The notes: generated from the sequence alone by a model not told the origin. 64,000 bases of DNA from CAWHJN01 sp963829705 (GCA_963829705.1 CAWHJN010000001.1:948380-1012379); one strand, 5' to 3'; numbered from the stretch's first letter, positions 27,763 through 36,713 are shown. A program made the numbers and translations.

Positions 27763-29169
27763 TCAGCGGCGCAGTTCGGACTGCCAGTTGGGGCTCTGGC
27801 GCTCGCCCGTCACGGTGGCGTGCAGCAACTCGAAATCGCCGAAGCCGCGCGGGTCGTAGAAGATGAACTCCGCCTGCCCCTGGCCGGGGATGTTGTTGTA
27901 CTGCCAGACCTCGTACGGCTTCGTCTCGCGGTCGAACAGGTGCGGGTCGATGGCGCTCGGCAGGCCGTACTTGAGCAGCACGCGCCCTCGATCCGTCTTC
28001 CACCCCTCGCGCCCCGCCGACGAGTAGCGGTCGTCGGCGTACTGGAGGCGCTGGTAGAACTCGTCCTTGTACTCGTTGATTTCCGTGCCGGGGTTGGGGT
28101 CGCGCACGGCCCAGAACTCCATCAGAAAGCGGCGGCGCGTGTCGAGGTCGTCGAGGTTCCGCATCCGGCGGCGGTCGCCGTCGCTGGCGATGGCCTCGAT
28201 GTGCTGGAACATGCGATCCACCTCCTCCTCGGGCATGACGGCGTAGGGGCTCGTCTCGAAGGTCATCTCCAACACGGCGTTCGCCTCCGGCCCGGCCACG
28301 CCGGGGTTGTAGACGAAAAAGCGCTGCTGACGCTCGGCGATGGCCTCGTTGGAGGCGTTGAGCACCACCATTCGCAGCAGGTACGGCCCCGACGGCAGCG
28401 CCGCCATGCTGAAGCTGCCCACCACCACGTCCACAGGCCGCACCGGACGCTCGACGCGCCGCTCCAACTCGGCGACGGCCTGCGGGCGGTTGGCCTCGGA
28501 AACGTAGGTCAGAAGGGTGTACGTGTCGGTGCCGAGGGCGCGGCCGGGCTCGTAGATCTCGGCGTAGTAGAACAGCCGGGGCAGGCCCTCGCCGTAGAGC
28601 TGGGCGGCATTGGGCCGGATGAGCAGGCCGTTTTTGTAGAACGGGTCCTGCACGTCGCCGCCCTGCGAGATCGATGAGGCCAGCGTCAGGTCGGAGACGC
28701 GCGTGGTGGTTTCGTCGCTGTAATCGGGCACGAGCACGTCGCGGCGCACCTCGACCTCGGCGCGCGTGCCCTGCGCGGGCAGCATCAGGCGCAACTCGTA
28801 CTCCCCCGGCGGCGCGAGCGCCCGTACCTGGTGGATGAACTGCTGCCCCGGCTGCAACATCGCCGTGTCCGGCACGCTGAAATGCAGGGTGATGGAATCG
28901 GCCCAGACGGCCTCCGACGGCGTTCCTGCCACTCCGGCGGCGGTGCTGCGGTACAACCCCAGGTCGATGGGCAACCGGGCCACGTACCCGTCTGCGGTGG
29001 ACTCGTAATCGAGGCCGTCGGCTTCGAAGGCGAGGTACACCTCCACGAGCGCCTGACCGGCATCGTACGCGAACGTGCTGTGGCTGAGGTTGACCTGCAA
29101 CGGCATCTGCTGAGCACGCGCCGGGAAGACGATTGTCGTCAGCAGGAGCAGAAAAAGGGGAATACGCAT
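27763..29169 (-). CDS. GWxTD-domain exported protein
   Basis: The 468-residue protein has a type I signal peptide (MRIPLFLLLLTTIVFPARAQ), a long beta-rich N-terminal half and the C-terminal GWxTD domain: FLMEFWAVRDPNPGTEINEYKDEFYQRLQYAD followed by REGWKTDRGRVLLKYGLP, where GWKTDRG is the motif. GWxTD proteins occur in Bacteroidota, Ignavibacteria and related phyla, and their role is unknown. The ATG at 29169 lies 34 nt from a perfect 21-copy heptamer array, and the intervening bases keep an approximate 7-nt CC spacing to the start. Confidence 0.88.
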   Translation of the reverse strand: MRIPLFLLLLTTIVFPARAQQMPLQVNLSHSTFAYDAGQALVEVYLAFEADGLDYESTADGYVARLPIDLGLYRSTAAGVAGTPSEAVWADSITLHFSVPDTAMLQPGQQFIHQVRALAPPGEYELRLMLPAQGTRAEVEVRRDVLVPDYSDETTTRVSDLTLASSISQGGDVQDPFYKNGLLIRPNAAQLYGEGLPRLFYYAEIYEPGRALGTDTYTLLTYVSEANRPQAVAELERRVERPVRPVDVVVGSFSMAALPSGPYLLRMVVLNASNEAIAERQQRFFVYNPGVAGPEANAVLEMTFETSPYAVMPEEEVDRMFQHIEAIASDGDRRRMRNLDDLDTRRRFLMEFWAVRDPNPGTEINEYKDEFYQRLQYADDRYSSAGREGWKTDRGRVLLKYGLPSAIDPHLFDRETKPYEVWQYNNIPGQGQAEFIFYDPRGFGDFELLHATVTGERQSPNWQSELRR

Positions 29170-29203
29170 GGGCGTGGGCTGTTGGAAAACAGGTACGGCG
29201 GTT

Positions 29204-29350
29204 GAGGTTCGAGGTTCGAGGTTCGAGGTTCGAGGTTCGAGGTTCGAGGTTCGAGGTTCGAGGTTCGAGGTTCGAGGTTCGAGGTTCGAGGTTCGAGGTT
29301 CGAGGTTCGAGGTTCGAGGTTCGAGGTTCGAGGTTCGAGGTTCGAGGTTC
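29204..29350. repeat. Perfect 21-copy tandem heptamer GAGGTTC
   Basis: Exactly 147 nt consist of 21 uninterrupted copies of GAGGTTC (GAACCTC on the minus strand, the coding strand of the GWxTD gene). The array lies 34 nt upstream of that ATG. Because 7 is not a multiple of 3, the repeat reads as RFEVRGS or LEPRTSN in all frames, so the apparent peptides are by-products. The same word appears twice, followed by degenerate units, in front of the gene starting at 56465. Confidence 0.97.
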
Positions 29351-29581
29351 GAGGAAGATGCCCTTGTTTTCGAGCGAACGAAAGCCAGAAGCACGCCCCT
29401 GCCCTCCCGGACCGTCCTGTTGAGCGAGCGCAGCGCGTCGAAACACCTCGTCCCGCTCGGTGGCACAGGTGGGCGCGGGTGGCGACAGACCCTTCGGCAC
29501 GCTCCGCTTGAACAGGGCGACGGTTCCGGGATGGAGGCAGCGAGGAAACCGGTACCCTCCCCGCGCCACCCTCCAAAACCC
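29351..29581. other. Intergenic sequence with dispersed-repeat-like segment
   Basis: No gene is visible. CCTGTTGAGCGAGCGCAG (about 29419-29436) and a partly complementary CGCTCCGCTTGAACAGG (about 29502-29518) form an imperfect hairpin of the type often seen as dispersed intergenic repeats. Downstream lies GC-rich filler before the acyltransferase stop. Confidence 0.4.
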
Positions 29582-30772
29582 TCACACCTTGATCACCACG
29601 CCGCGTTTGTACATCACGTGGAGCACCAGGAACCACGCCGTGATCCACGTGAGCGCATAGAGCAGCGACGAGAACTCCGGCGGACCGATGGGCGCGAAGA
29701 CGGTGTGGTAGATCCACGATTGCAGCGACGTCGGGCTGCCGTCGGCTCCGGTGACCTTGATGGCCCCCAGCGTTTTGGCGACGATGCCGCTCATCACGAA
29801 GACGGTGATCGCGTTGACGCCGTACTCGACAAACGGCTGGCCCCACTTCCGGTAGCCTTTGAGGTCCATCGTCCAGTAAAACACGGCCAGAAAACACATC
29901 GCCATGCCACCCGTGAAGACGGTGTACGAACTCGTCCACAGCCCCTTATTGATGGGGAAGACGCCGTTCCAGACGTAGCCGAGCACGAGCAACGCGAAGC
30001 CCGCGAGGAGCAGGTGCAACGCCTTCGTCTCGTCCGCGCGCTCCGAGCCGAACACGCCGCCCGCCCACACGCCGAGGAGCGTCGAGGCGATGGCGGGCAG
30101 CGTCGACAGGAAGCCCTCCGGGTCCCACTCGCGGTCGGCCCCCACCCACAGGTGGTTGGCTCCGAGCACGGCACGGTCCACGAAGGCGGCGAGCGTGTCG
30201 CGCGGCACGTCGAGGTGCCCCGCGCCGACGCCCGGCACGGGGATGAGCGCCATCGCCAGCCAGTAGCCGATGAGCAGCGCCCACAGCCACACCCACCGGG
30301 CGCGCGGGCGGGCGTAGAGGTAGAGCAGCGACGCGGCGAAGTAGCAGACCGCGATGCGCTGGAGCACGCCCGGAATCCGCAGCATCTCGACGCTCCGCAC
30401 GCGCAGTGGGTCGGTGGAGAAGAACGGGTAGTACGCCATCATCAGGCCCAGCCCGAACAGCCACAGCGCCCGCACGGCGGCTTTCCGCACCATTTCGGGT
30501 TTGCCCGCGCCTTTTTCGAGCGCCCGCCCGTACGCCAGCGCAATGGCCACGCCGACGATGAACAGGAAGAACGGGAAGACGAGGTCGGTGGGCGTCCACC
30601 CGTGCCAGGCAGCGTGTTTGAGCGGCGGGTAGATCGCGCCCCACGTGCCGGGGTTGTTGACGAGGATCATACCGACGATGGTGGCTCCGCGAAACGCATC
30701 GAGCGAAAACAGGCGGCGGCTTCGGGGTTCGACGCCCGTGGGCGGCGGAGCAGGTGCGGCGAGGGTATTCAT
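29582..30772 (-). CDS. DUF5009/NagX-like membrane acyltransferase (heparan-alpha-glucosaminide N-acetyltransferase family)
   Basis: The 396-residue integral membrane protein has about ten spans. The N-terminal motif RRLFSLDAFRGATIVGMILVNNPG is the hallmark of the family, with HGWTPTDLVFPFFLFIVGVAIAL following and GVLQRIAVCYF and NPI-like FPINKGLWTSSYTVFTGGMA later. Relatives transfer acetyl groups to glucosamine residues across the membrane or act in amino-sugar metabolism. The start MNTLAAPAPPPTG at 30772 leaves a short cytoplasmic tail. Confidence 0.87.
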   Translation of the reverse strand: MNTLAAPAPPPTGVEPRSRRLFSLDAFRGATIVGMILVNNPGTWGAIYPPLKHAAWHGWTPTDLVFPFFLFIVGVAIALAYGRALEKGAGKPEMVRKAAVRALWLFGLGLMMAYYPFFSTDPLRVRSVEMLRIPGVLQRIAVCYFAASLLYLYARPRARWVWLWALLIGYWLAMALIPVPGVGAGHLDVPRDTLAAFVDRAVLGANHLWVGADREWDPEGFLSTLPAIASTLLGVWAGGVFGSERADETKALHLLLAGFALLVLGYVWNGVFPINKGLWTSSYTVFTGGMAMCFLAVFYWTMDLKGYRKWGQPFVEYGVNAITVFVMSGIVAKTLGAIKVTGADGSPTSLQSWIYHTVFAPIGPPEFSSLLYALTWITAWFLVLHVMYKRGVVIKV

Positions 30773-30826
30773 GCGTGCGAGAGCGTGCGAACCTGCAAGG
30801 TAGGCGTGTGCGACGCGGGCTTCAAC

Positions 30827-30973
30827 ATGCAGCAGCACTTCAGAAAAACCGCAGAAGCCCCGAATCCTAACTTCGATACGCCTGACGACTTCCTCGACGG
30901 GTTCCCCGGCGTGAGCCGGGAGCAGGCGTTCGCCTTCTTGCAGAGGACCAAGGAGGCTCTGCTCGCCGCCTGA
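30827..30973 (+). CDS. DUF433-like antitoxin remnant
   Basis: The 48-residue ORF ends TPDDFLDGFPGVSREQAFAFLQRTKEALLA, which matches the C-terminal helices of DUF433 antitoxin-like proteins (pattern DDFLDxFPxVSREQ). The winged-helix N-terminal part, normally about 40 residues longer, is missing, so the gene appears truncated. The stop overlaps the next ATG (TGATG), the usual arrangement of DUF433-DUF5615 toxin-antitoxin pairs. Confidence 0.6.
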   Translation: MQQHFRKTAEAPNPNFDTPDDFLDGFPGVSREQAFAFLQRTKEALLAA

Positions 30974-31242
30974 TGCGCGTCTTGCTCGAGGAAAACGTGG
31001 ACCGGAAACTGAAGCGGAAAGAAGAAGGGAGAACTACTCACGCTGGCAGAACCTGAGTTCGACGTTCGGTCACGCTCGACGCGAATATTCGCCACCAGCA
31101 GAATCAGCTGAGGTACGATCTGGCCGTCGTCCTCGTCACGGCAGTCAGCAACAAGCGGAGCGTGATCGAACAGGCGATGCCAGAGGTGAACCTGCTTCTT
31201 CCGTCTGTCGAGTCCAGTTGCCTGTACGTCGTTGCGGCCTGA
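30973..31242 (+). pseudogene. Decayed DUF5615 PIN-like toxin
   Basis: The 5' part encodes MRVLLEENVDRKLKRK, the typical start of DUF5615 PIN-like proteins. The middle (about 20-25 residues) is missing. The rest appears in two other frames: KKGELLTLAEPEFDV at about 31020-31060, and after one more missing base VTLDANIRHQQNQLRYDLAVV, continuing to YVVAA and a TGA at 31240-31242. The acidic PIN-like residues survive, but no frame encodes the whole protein. The partner antitoxin is also shortened, so this module looks dead. Confidence 0.75.
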
Positions 31243-31255
31243 GGGCCCTCTGTTG

Positions 31256-32104
31256 TCACCTCATCCCTCCCGCTATTAGCGCCGTCACGAGGGGCCACGC
31301 CACGAGCAGATCGACGAGTGCGCCGTAGCACACGGGGTTACGTGGTGGCCGGCAGAGCACGAGGGCGAAGACGAGCAGCCCAGCGGCGTCCACGAGCGCG
31401 AGCCATCCGGCGTGTGGAAGGAGCGTGGCGAGCAGGAGCGCTGCGCCCCCCAACAACACCCATGCAGCGCGCTGCACGCGGGGCCACGTCCACCCCTGGA
31501 CCAGCGTCGCTACGCCCGACGCGGCATCGCCGCCCCGGTCGAGCCAGTCGTGGACGAGCACGTTGGCGGCCACCGTGAGCATCCGCGCGCCGACCAGCGC
31601 CAGCGCCGCCACGTCTACCAGATGGCGGCTCTCCACGAGCGGCAGCACCACCGTCGCCACGCCCCACGCGCCCGCGATGAGGACGATTTTGAGAAGCGCG
31701 ACGGTTTTGAGCCTCCTGCCGCCTACGAGCGGGAACGTGTAGAGCGCCGCGCCTACCCCCGCCGCCGCGCCGCCCACGACCGTGGCCAGCCGCAGCGAAA
31801 GCGCCGCGCCGACGCCCATCGTCACCCACACCCCGCCGAGCGCCGCCAGCGCCGCGCGGTGCCGATGTACCCAGCGCGTGCGGGCGGGATGGTTGGCAGC
31901 GTCCTCGGGCGCGGGCAGCATCCGGTCGGCGAGGTAGACGAACGCCGCGCCCGCGAGCACGGCGGCGTAGAAGCCCGGCGCGACCGGCACACCCAGCAGC
32001 GCGCCCGTCCCCGCCGTCAGTCCCACCGCCACCAACCACACCGGCACGCCCACAAACGCGGCGGTGCGGCACGCCGCGCGGGCGGTGAAAAGAGGGATCG
32101 GCAT
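31256..32104 (-). CDS. UbiA prenyltransferase-like membrane protein
   Basis: The 282-residue protein has about eight hydrophobic helices in UbiA-like order. The second Asp-rich motif is recognisable as HDWLDRGGDAASG. The first (normally NDxxDxxxD) is altered to LADRMLPAPEDAANHPART. UbiA enzymes attach isoprenoid chains to aromatic or sugar acceptors; the changed first motif leaves activity uncertain. ATG 32104 is preferred because C-rich sequence directly precedes it. It converges on the decayed toxin gene. Confidence 0.7.
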   Translation of the reverse strand: MPIPLFTARAACRTAAFVGVPVWLVAVGLTAGTGALLGVPVAPGFYAAVLAGAAFVYLADRMLPAPEDAANHPARTRWVHRHRAALAALGGVWVTMGVGAALSLRLATVVGGAAAGVGAALYTFPLVGGRRLKTVALLKIVLIAGAWGVATVVLPLVESRHLVDVAALALVGARMLTVAANVLVHDWLDRGGDAASGVATLVQGWTWPRVQRAAWVLLGGAALLLATLLPHAGWLALVDAAGLLVFALVLCRPPRNPVCYGALVDLLVAWPLVTALIAGGMR

Positions 32105-32292
32105 GGGCGACGGGGGAGCTGTTCGCAAAACGCCTGCGGGGGCCGCAGGGATGCACCCGGCACACGTTCCCTCCTTCTACTTACTGTTACTTCTCGGATT
32201 CCCCGTTGTCCGCATCTGAGGGAAAGGGTACCTTGTTCAGGCTCAAAAGCGCTTTTTTTGGGTCTCCAGTACGCATTCAACTCCGCTTCCAC

Positions 32293-33894
32293 ATGCAACC
32301 GACGCAGCATCTTCGCCGCCACCTCAGCTCCCTCGGCTTCGAGGAAACCGGCGACGTCTACTACAACCTCAACCCCGCCGAACTGCTCGAGCAGGCCATC
32401 GTGCGGAAGGAAGGCACGCTCACCGCGCACGGCGCGTTCGTCTCCGAGACGACGCCGCACACGGGCCGCTCGCCCAAAGACCGCTTCGTCGTCGACGAGC
32501 CCGGCTCGACACACAAGGTCGGGTGGGGCGATGTCAACGTGCCCATTTCCGAGGAGGTCTTCGACAACCTGCTCGCCCGCATGGACGACTACGCGAAGGG
32601 CCGCGACCTCTTTGTCCTCGACGCCTTCGCCGGCGCCGACCCCGATTACCGCCTCAAGGTCCGCGTCATCGCCGAGAAGGCGTGGCACGCCGCGTTTGCG
32701 TGGAACATGTTCATCGAGGTCGGCGGCCACAGCCCCGAGCACGAGGAGCCCCGCTTTACCGTCGTCGATCTGTGTGGCTTCGAGGCCGACCCCGAGCGCG
32801 ACGGCACGCGGTCGAGCGCCTTCATCATCGTCCACCTCACGCGCCGCCTCGTGCTCATCGGCGGCACGAAGTACGCGGGCGAGATCAAAAAGTCCATCTT
32901 CTCCGCGCTCAACTACCTCCTGCCCGACCACAGCGTGCTGCCCATGCACTGCTCGGCCAACACGAGCGACGACGCGACGGCGGTGTTCTTCGGACTCTCG
33001 GGAACGGGTAAGACGACCCTCTCCGCCGACCAGAGCCGGACGCTCATCGGCGACGACGAGCACGGCTGGAGCGCCGAGGGCATCTACAACTTCGAAGGTG
33101 GCTGCTACGCCAAAACCATCAAGCTCTCGCCCGAGGGCGAACCCGAGATCTTCGGCACCACGCGCCAGTTCGGGACGATCCTGGAGAACGTCGTCCTCGA
33201 CGACGACCGCGTCCCGGATTTCGACAACGACTCGCTGACGGAGAACACGCGGGCCTCCTACCCCATCTCGTTCATCCCCAACGCCTCCGAGAGCGGCATG
33301 GCGGGCCACCCCGACCACGTCGTTTTCCTCACCGCCGACGCCTTCGGCGTGCTGCCGCCCGTGGCGCGGCTGACGCCCGAGCAGGCGATGTACCACTTTC
33401 TGAGCGGCTACACGGCCAAGGTCGCGGGCACGGAGCGCGGGGTGAAAGAGCCCAAAGCCGCCTTCAGCGCGTGCTTCGGCGAGCCCTTCATGATGCGCCC
33501 GCCAACGGAGTACGCGAAGATGCTCGGCGACCGCATCCGCGAGCACGAGGCCAAGTGCTGGCTCGTCAACACCGGCTGGACAGGCGGGCCGTATGGCGAG
33601 GGCAGCCGCTTCAAGCTGGCCTACACCCGCGCCATCGTCAACGCCATCCTCGAAGGCAAGCTGGACGACGTGGAGACGAAGCCCGACGCCTTCTTCGGCC
33701 TTCACGTCCCCGTCGCCGTCCCCGGCGTGCCGGACGAACTGCTGACGCCGAGTGAGACGTGGGCCGACCGCGACGCCTATGCCACGCAGGCGCAGAAGCT
33801 GCAGGAGATGTTCGCCCGCAACTTCGAGAAGTACGCCGACGACGTGTCGGAGGCCGTGCGCGAAGCCGGCCCGCAGCCCGTCGCGGCGCGGTAA
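32293..33894 (+). CDS. pckA: Phosphoenolpyruvate carboxykinase (ATP)
   Basis: PckA converts oxaloacetate and ATP to PEP, the entry to gluconeogenesis. The 533-residue protein has the kinase-type P-loop FFGLSGTGKTTLSAD, LIGDDEHGW with the metal-binding Asp-Asp, FEGGCYAKTI, GRSPKDRF near the N-terminus and RYP-like RAS/YP (NTRASYPISFIP). Length and motifs match the ATP-dependent family. The ATG at 32293 (MQPTQHLRRHL) is preferred over an in-frame ATG at 32206. A strong terminator follows. Confidence 0.96.
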   Translation: MQPTQHLRRHLSSLGFEETGDVYYNLNPAELLEQAIVRKEGTLTAHGAFVSETTPHTGRSPKDRFVVDEPGSTHKVGWGDVNVPISEEVFDNLLARMDDYAKGRDLFVLDAFAGADPDYRLKVRVIAEKAWHAAFAWNMFIEVGGHSPEHEEPRFTVVDLCGFEADPERDGTRSSAFIIVHLTRRLVLIGGTKYAGEIKKSIFSALNYLLPDHSVLPMHCSANTSDDATAVFFGLSGTGKTTLSADQSRTLIGDDEHGWSAEGIYNFEGGCYAKTIKLSPEGEPEIFGTTRQFGTILENVVLDDDRVPDFDNDSLTENTRASYPISFIPNASESGMAGHPDHVVFLTADAFGVLPPVARLTPEQAMYHFLSGYTAKVAGTERGVKEPKAAFSACFGEPFMMRPPTEYAKMLGDRIREHEAKCWLVNTGWTGGPYGEGSRFKLAYTRAIVNAILEGKLDDVETKPDAFFGLHVPVAVPGVPDELLTPSETWADRDAYATQAQKLQEMFARNFEKYADDVSEAVREAGPQPVAAR

Positions 33895-33915
33895 AGACGC
33901 CTGAGGCTGCATGCA

Positions 33916-33951
33916 AACCTGACGGGTCCCGGAGACCCGTCAGGTTTTTTT
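33916..33951. terminator. Terminator between pckA and nhaC
   Basis: A perfect 13-bp stem (AACCTGACGGGTC with its complement, loop CCGGA) is followed by seven Ts on the plus strand. On the minus strand A-rich sequence precedes it, so it can serve the convergent nhaC transcript too. A related hairpin ends the window. Confidence 0.92.
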
Positions 33952-33957
33952 GTTCGG

Positions 33958-35901
33958 TCAATTCTTCGAGGCTGCGAACCCGTCGAGATCCTCCAGCCCC
34001 TCCGCGGGCGAGTAGCGCGGAATGGGCTTCGTCACCAGACGAATGCCGACGCTGAGAATCGTCAGGCCGATGATCATCGAGGCCCACCACGGGAAGCCGA
34101 AGCCCGTCGGCAGCGTGCCCACGAGGATCGACACGACGCCGACGGAGAGTGCGTACGGAAGCTGCGTGCGGACGTGCGCGATGTGGTCGCAGCCCGACGC
34201 CATCGACGAGAGGATGGTGGTGTCGGAGATCGGCGAGCAGTGGTCGCCCCAGACGGCCCCGGCCAGCACGGCGGATACCGTCGAGTACAGGATGTGGAGG
34301 TAATCGCCCTGCGTGTGGAGGCCGTCGGCTTCGAGCACGCCCCATGCCAGCGGCACCACGAGCGGCATCAGGATGCCCATCGTGCCCCAGCTCGTGCCCG
34401 TCGCAAACGCCGTCGCCGCCGCGAGGATAAACACGAGCGCAGGCACGACGCCGGGGTGGAGCGCGCCCGAGAGCAGCGTCGTCAGAAAGTCTGCCGTGTG
34501 GAGGCTCTCCGTCACCGCCGACAGCGCCCACGCCATCACGAGGATGATCATCGCCAGCAGCATCGACTTCATGCCGTTGTACCACGCGTCCATGGTTTCG
34601 TCGAGCGTCAGGATCTTCTGGCCCACCGACAGCCCCATCGCCACGAGGACGGAGGCGAGCGAGGCCCACATGAGCGAGCGGTAGGAATCCGCGGCTCCGA
34701 TGACGTCGCGGATCGTGTCGCCGGGGCGGTCGGGGTTGGTGATACCGGTGTAGTAGAGCCCCGCGAGCACGCCGAAGACGAGCACGGCCACGGGCACGAT
34801 GGCGTTGAAGGCGCGCTGCGGCTTGTGGGCTTTGGGCGCCAGCACCTCGCCATCGCCCTCCGCCGAGCTGTCCACGCGCGCGTCGTCGCCTAGCACCTTT
34901 CCCGTCGTGCGGGCGCGCATCTCGGCGGCGTGCATCGGCCCGAAGTCGCGCCGCGAGTTGGCGATGATGAAGAGGAAGAACAGCGTGAAAACGGGGTAGA
35001 AGCTGTACGGGATGGAGTTGAGGAAGATGGAATACGGCGCTTCCGTGAGGCCGGGAATCTTCTCGACCGCCGTACCGACGAGGCCCACCTGGTAGCCGAT
35101 CCACGTGGTGACGAGCGCGAGGCAGGCGACCGGCGCGGCGGTGGAATCGACGAGGTAGGCCAGCTTCTCGCGCGAGATGCGGAGCCGGTCCGTCACCGGG
35201 CGCATCGTGTTGCCCACGACGAGCGTGTTGGCGTAGTCGTCGAAAAAGATGACGAGCCCGAGGATGGCCGTCGCCGCCTGCCCGCGCTGCGCGTTGGAGG
35301 CGTACTTGACGATGTGGTTGACGATGCCGTAGGTGCCGCCGTTTTTCGAGATCACGCCCACCATGCCGCCGATCATGAGCGAGAAGAGCAGGATAGCCGC
35401 GTGGTCGGGGTTGGCGAGCGCCTGCAGGATGAACACCTGAAACGCCTCCAGCACGCCCCACAGCATCCCGCCGAGGTCGAACGAGTGGATCATCCACGCG
35501 CCCACCCAGATCCCCAGAAACAGCGCCGGGATGACGCGCTTGAACACGAGCGCGACGATGATGGCCAGCAGAGGTGGCAGAATGGAAAACCAGCCGGGCA
35601 CGCTGCGCGGCGTAGCCTCGGCCACCGCAGCCCCGCCGCGCGTCACGACGACGGGCGTGCCGCCCGCCTCCACCTCGACGCCCGAGGCCACGAGCGCGCC
35701 CGTCTCAGCGTCTCGCACGAGCGGATAGGCCGCGTCGCCCACGCGGAGCGCGTACGTCGCCGAGTCCGGAGCCTGCACCGTCACCGTGAACGGCACGCCA
35801 CGCAGCACCAGCACGGGCACCTCAACGGTGGGTGCCGCCTGCTGGGCGAAGGCTGGAAAGGCAGCGAAGGCCAGAAACAGCAGCGAAAGCGCGTAGCGCA
35901 T
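33958..35901 (-). CDS. nhaC: NhaC-family Na+/H+ antiporter with exported N-terminal domain
   Basis: The 647-residue protein has a signal peptide (MRYALSLLFLAFAAFPAFAQ) and a beta-rich extracytoplasmic domain (about 22-105), then about eleven to twelve spans of NhaC/ArsB-type fold, with GVISKNGGTYGI, LGLVIFFDDYANTLVVGNTMRPVTD and SWGTMGILMPLVVPL. NhaC members exchange Na+ or malate-lactate for protons. The leading periplasmic domain is uncommon. Downstream is the shared terminator; upstream is a heptad leader. Confidence 0.86.
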   Translation of the reverse strand: MRYALSLLFLAFAAFPAFAQQAAPTVEVPVLVLRGVPFTVTVQAPDSATYALRVGDAAYPLVRDAETGALVASGVEVEAGGTPVVVTRGGAAVAEATPRSVPGWFSILPPLLAIIVALVFKRVIPALFLGIWVGAWMIHSFDLGGMLWGVLEAFQVFILQALANPDHAAILLFSLMIGGMVGVISKNGGTYGIVNHIVKYASNAQRGQAATAILGLVIFFDDYANTLVVGNTMRPVTDRLRISREKLAYLVDSTAAPVACLALVTTWIGYQVGLVGTAVEKIPGLTEAPYSIFLNSIPYSFYPVFTLFFLFIIANSRRDFGPMHAAEMRARTTGKVLGDDARVDSSAEGDGEVLAPKAHKPQRAFNAIVPVAVLVFGVLAGLYYTGITNPDRPGDTIRDVIGAADSYRSLMWASLASVLVAMGLSVGQKILTLDETMDAWYNGMKSMLLAMIILVMAWALSAVTESLHTADFLTTLLSGALHPGVVPALVFILAAATAFATGTSWGTMGILMPLVVPLAWGVLEADGLHTQGDYLHILYSTVSAVLAGAVWGDHCSPISDTTILSSMASGCDHIAHVRTQLPYALSVGVVSILVGTLPTGFGFPWWASMIIGLTILSVGIRLVTKPIPRYSPAEGLEDLDGFAASKN

Positions 35902-35906
35902 GGGGG

Positions 35907-35934
35907 ACTAGAGGTTGGAGATGGGAGGTTGAAG
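35907..35934 (-). repeat. Heptad leader of nhaC
   Basis: Four coding-strand units of CTNNNNN type (for example CTCCAAC and CTCCCAT) end 5 nt before the ATG at 35901. Further 7-nt units (GTGGAGG and TTCGAGG) occur at about 35985-36010. Confidence 0.6.
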
Positions 35935-36014
35935 CCGAGAGAGCAGGCGTGACAGGTACAAAACGCGAAGGGTTGACGGTAGTGCTTCTTCCAGCCTCGA
36001 ACCTCCACCCTCCA

Positions 36015-36641
36015 TCACAGCGTCCCGAAGATGCGGTCGCCGGCGTCGCCGAGTCCGGGTCGGATGTAGGCGTTGGCGTCGAGTTCGCGGTCGAGCACGG
36101 CGGCGACGATGGGCACGTCGGGGTGGGCGGTTTCGAGGGCCCGCACGCCCTCGGGTGCGGCAACGAGGCAGACGAAGGTAAAGCGGTGCGCGCCACGCTC
36201 CTTCAGCCGCGTCAGCGCGCCGACGGCGCTGCCGCCGGTCGCCAGCATCGGATCGACGACGAACACGTGCGCCTCGTCCAGCCGACCCGGCAGGTTGGCG
36301 TAGTAATCGACGGGCCGGTGCGTGCGCTCGTCGCGCTGCATCCCCAGGTGCCCGATGCGCGCCTCGGGCACGAAGCGCACGAAGCCGTCGGCCATGCCCA
36401 GCCCGGCGCGCAGGATGGGCACGACCACCACCGGCTCGGCCACCACGCACCCGTCCGTCGTTTCGAGCGGCGTCTCGACGGGTACGGTCCGCATCCGCAA
36501 CCCGCGCATGGCCTCGTAGGCCAGAATCGCCGCCGCATCGCCCATCGTCTTGCGAAACACACCGTGCGGCGTCTCCCGATTCCGCAGGATCGTCACGTCG
36601 CGGCGCAGGAGCGGATGATCGACGAGGGTGAGGTTAGTCAT
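36015..36641 (-). CDS. upp: Uracil phosphoribosyltransferase
   Basis: Upp salvages uracil to UMP using PRPP. The 208-residue protein shows VDHPLLRRDVTILRNRETPHGVFR, VVVPILRAGLGMADG and the PRPP loop VFVVDPMLATGGSAVGAL, and ends with the UPRT-specific ...RPGLGDAGDRIFGT. Its length fits the family when ATG 36641 is used (MTNLTLVDHP). A longer reading from 36662 would start inside the heptad leader. Confidence 0.95.
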   Translation of the reverse strand: MTNLTLVDHPLLRRDVTILRNRETPHGVFRKTMGDAAAILAYEAMRGLRMRTVPVETPLETTDGCVVAEPVVVVPILRAGLGMADGFVRFVPEARIGHLGMQRDERTHRPVDYYANLPGRLDEAHVFVVDPMLATGGSAVGALTRLKERGAHRFTFVCLVAAPEGVRALETAHPDVPIVAAVLDRELDANAYIRPGLGDAGDRIFGTL

Positions 36642-36674
36642 GGGCCATTGGATGTTGGTCACGGGTCATTGGTC
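36642..36674 (-). repeat. Heptad leader of upp
   Basis: Coding-strand words GACCAAT, GACCCGT and relatives repeat in exact 7-nt register up to the ATG. CC pairs fall near -2, -9, -16, -23 and -30. The same GACCCAT-type word precedes gpmI. Confidence 0.68.
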
Positions 36675-36713
36675 GCACGCTCGTGCCTTTCCAAAGAATG
36701 ACGAATGCCCCCC

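Noticed and set aside
29204..29350. CRISPR array
   Set aside because: There are no spacers; the unit is a 7-nt perfect tandem repeat and no cas genes are nearby.
29168..30973. Protein with RFEVRGS repeats
   Set aside because: The heptapeptide arises because 21 nt equal three heptamers; all six frames over the array are open. The rest of the frame is antisense to the acyltransferase gene.
34174..35952. Plus-strand ORFs over nhaC
   Set aside because: His/Arg/Glu-rich shadows of a well-defined membrane transporter on the other strand.
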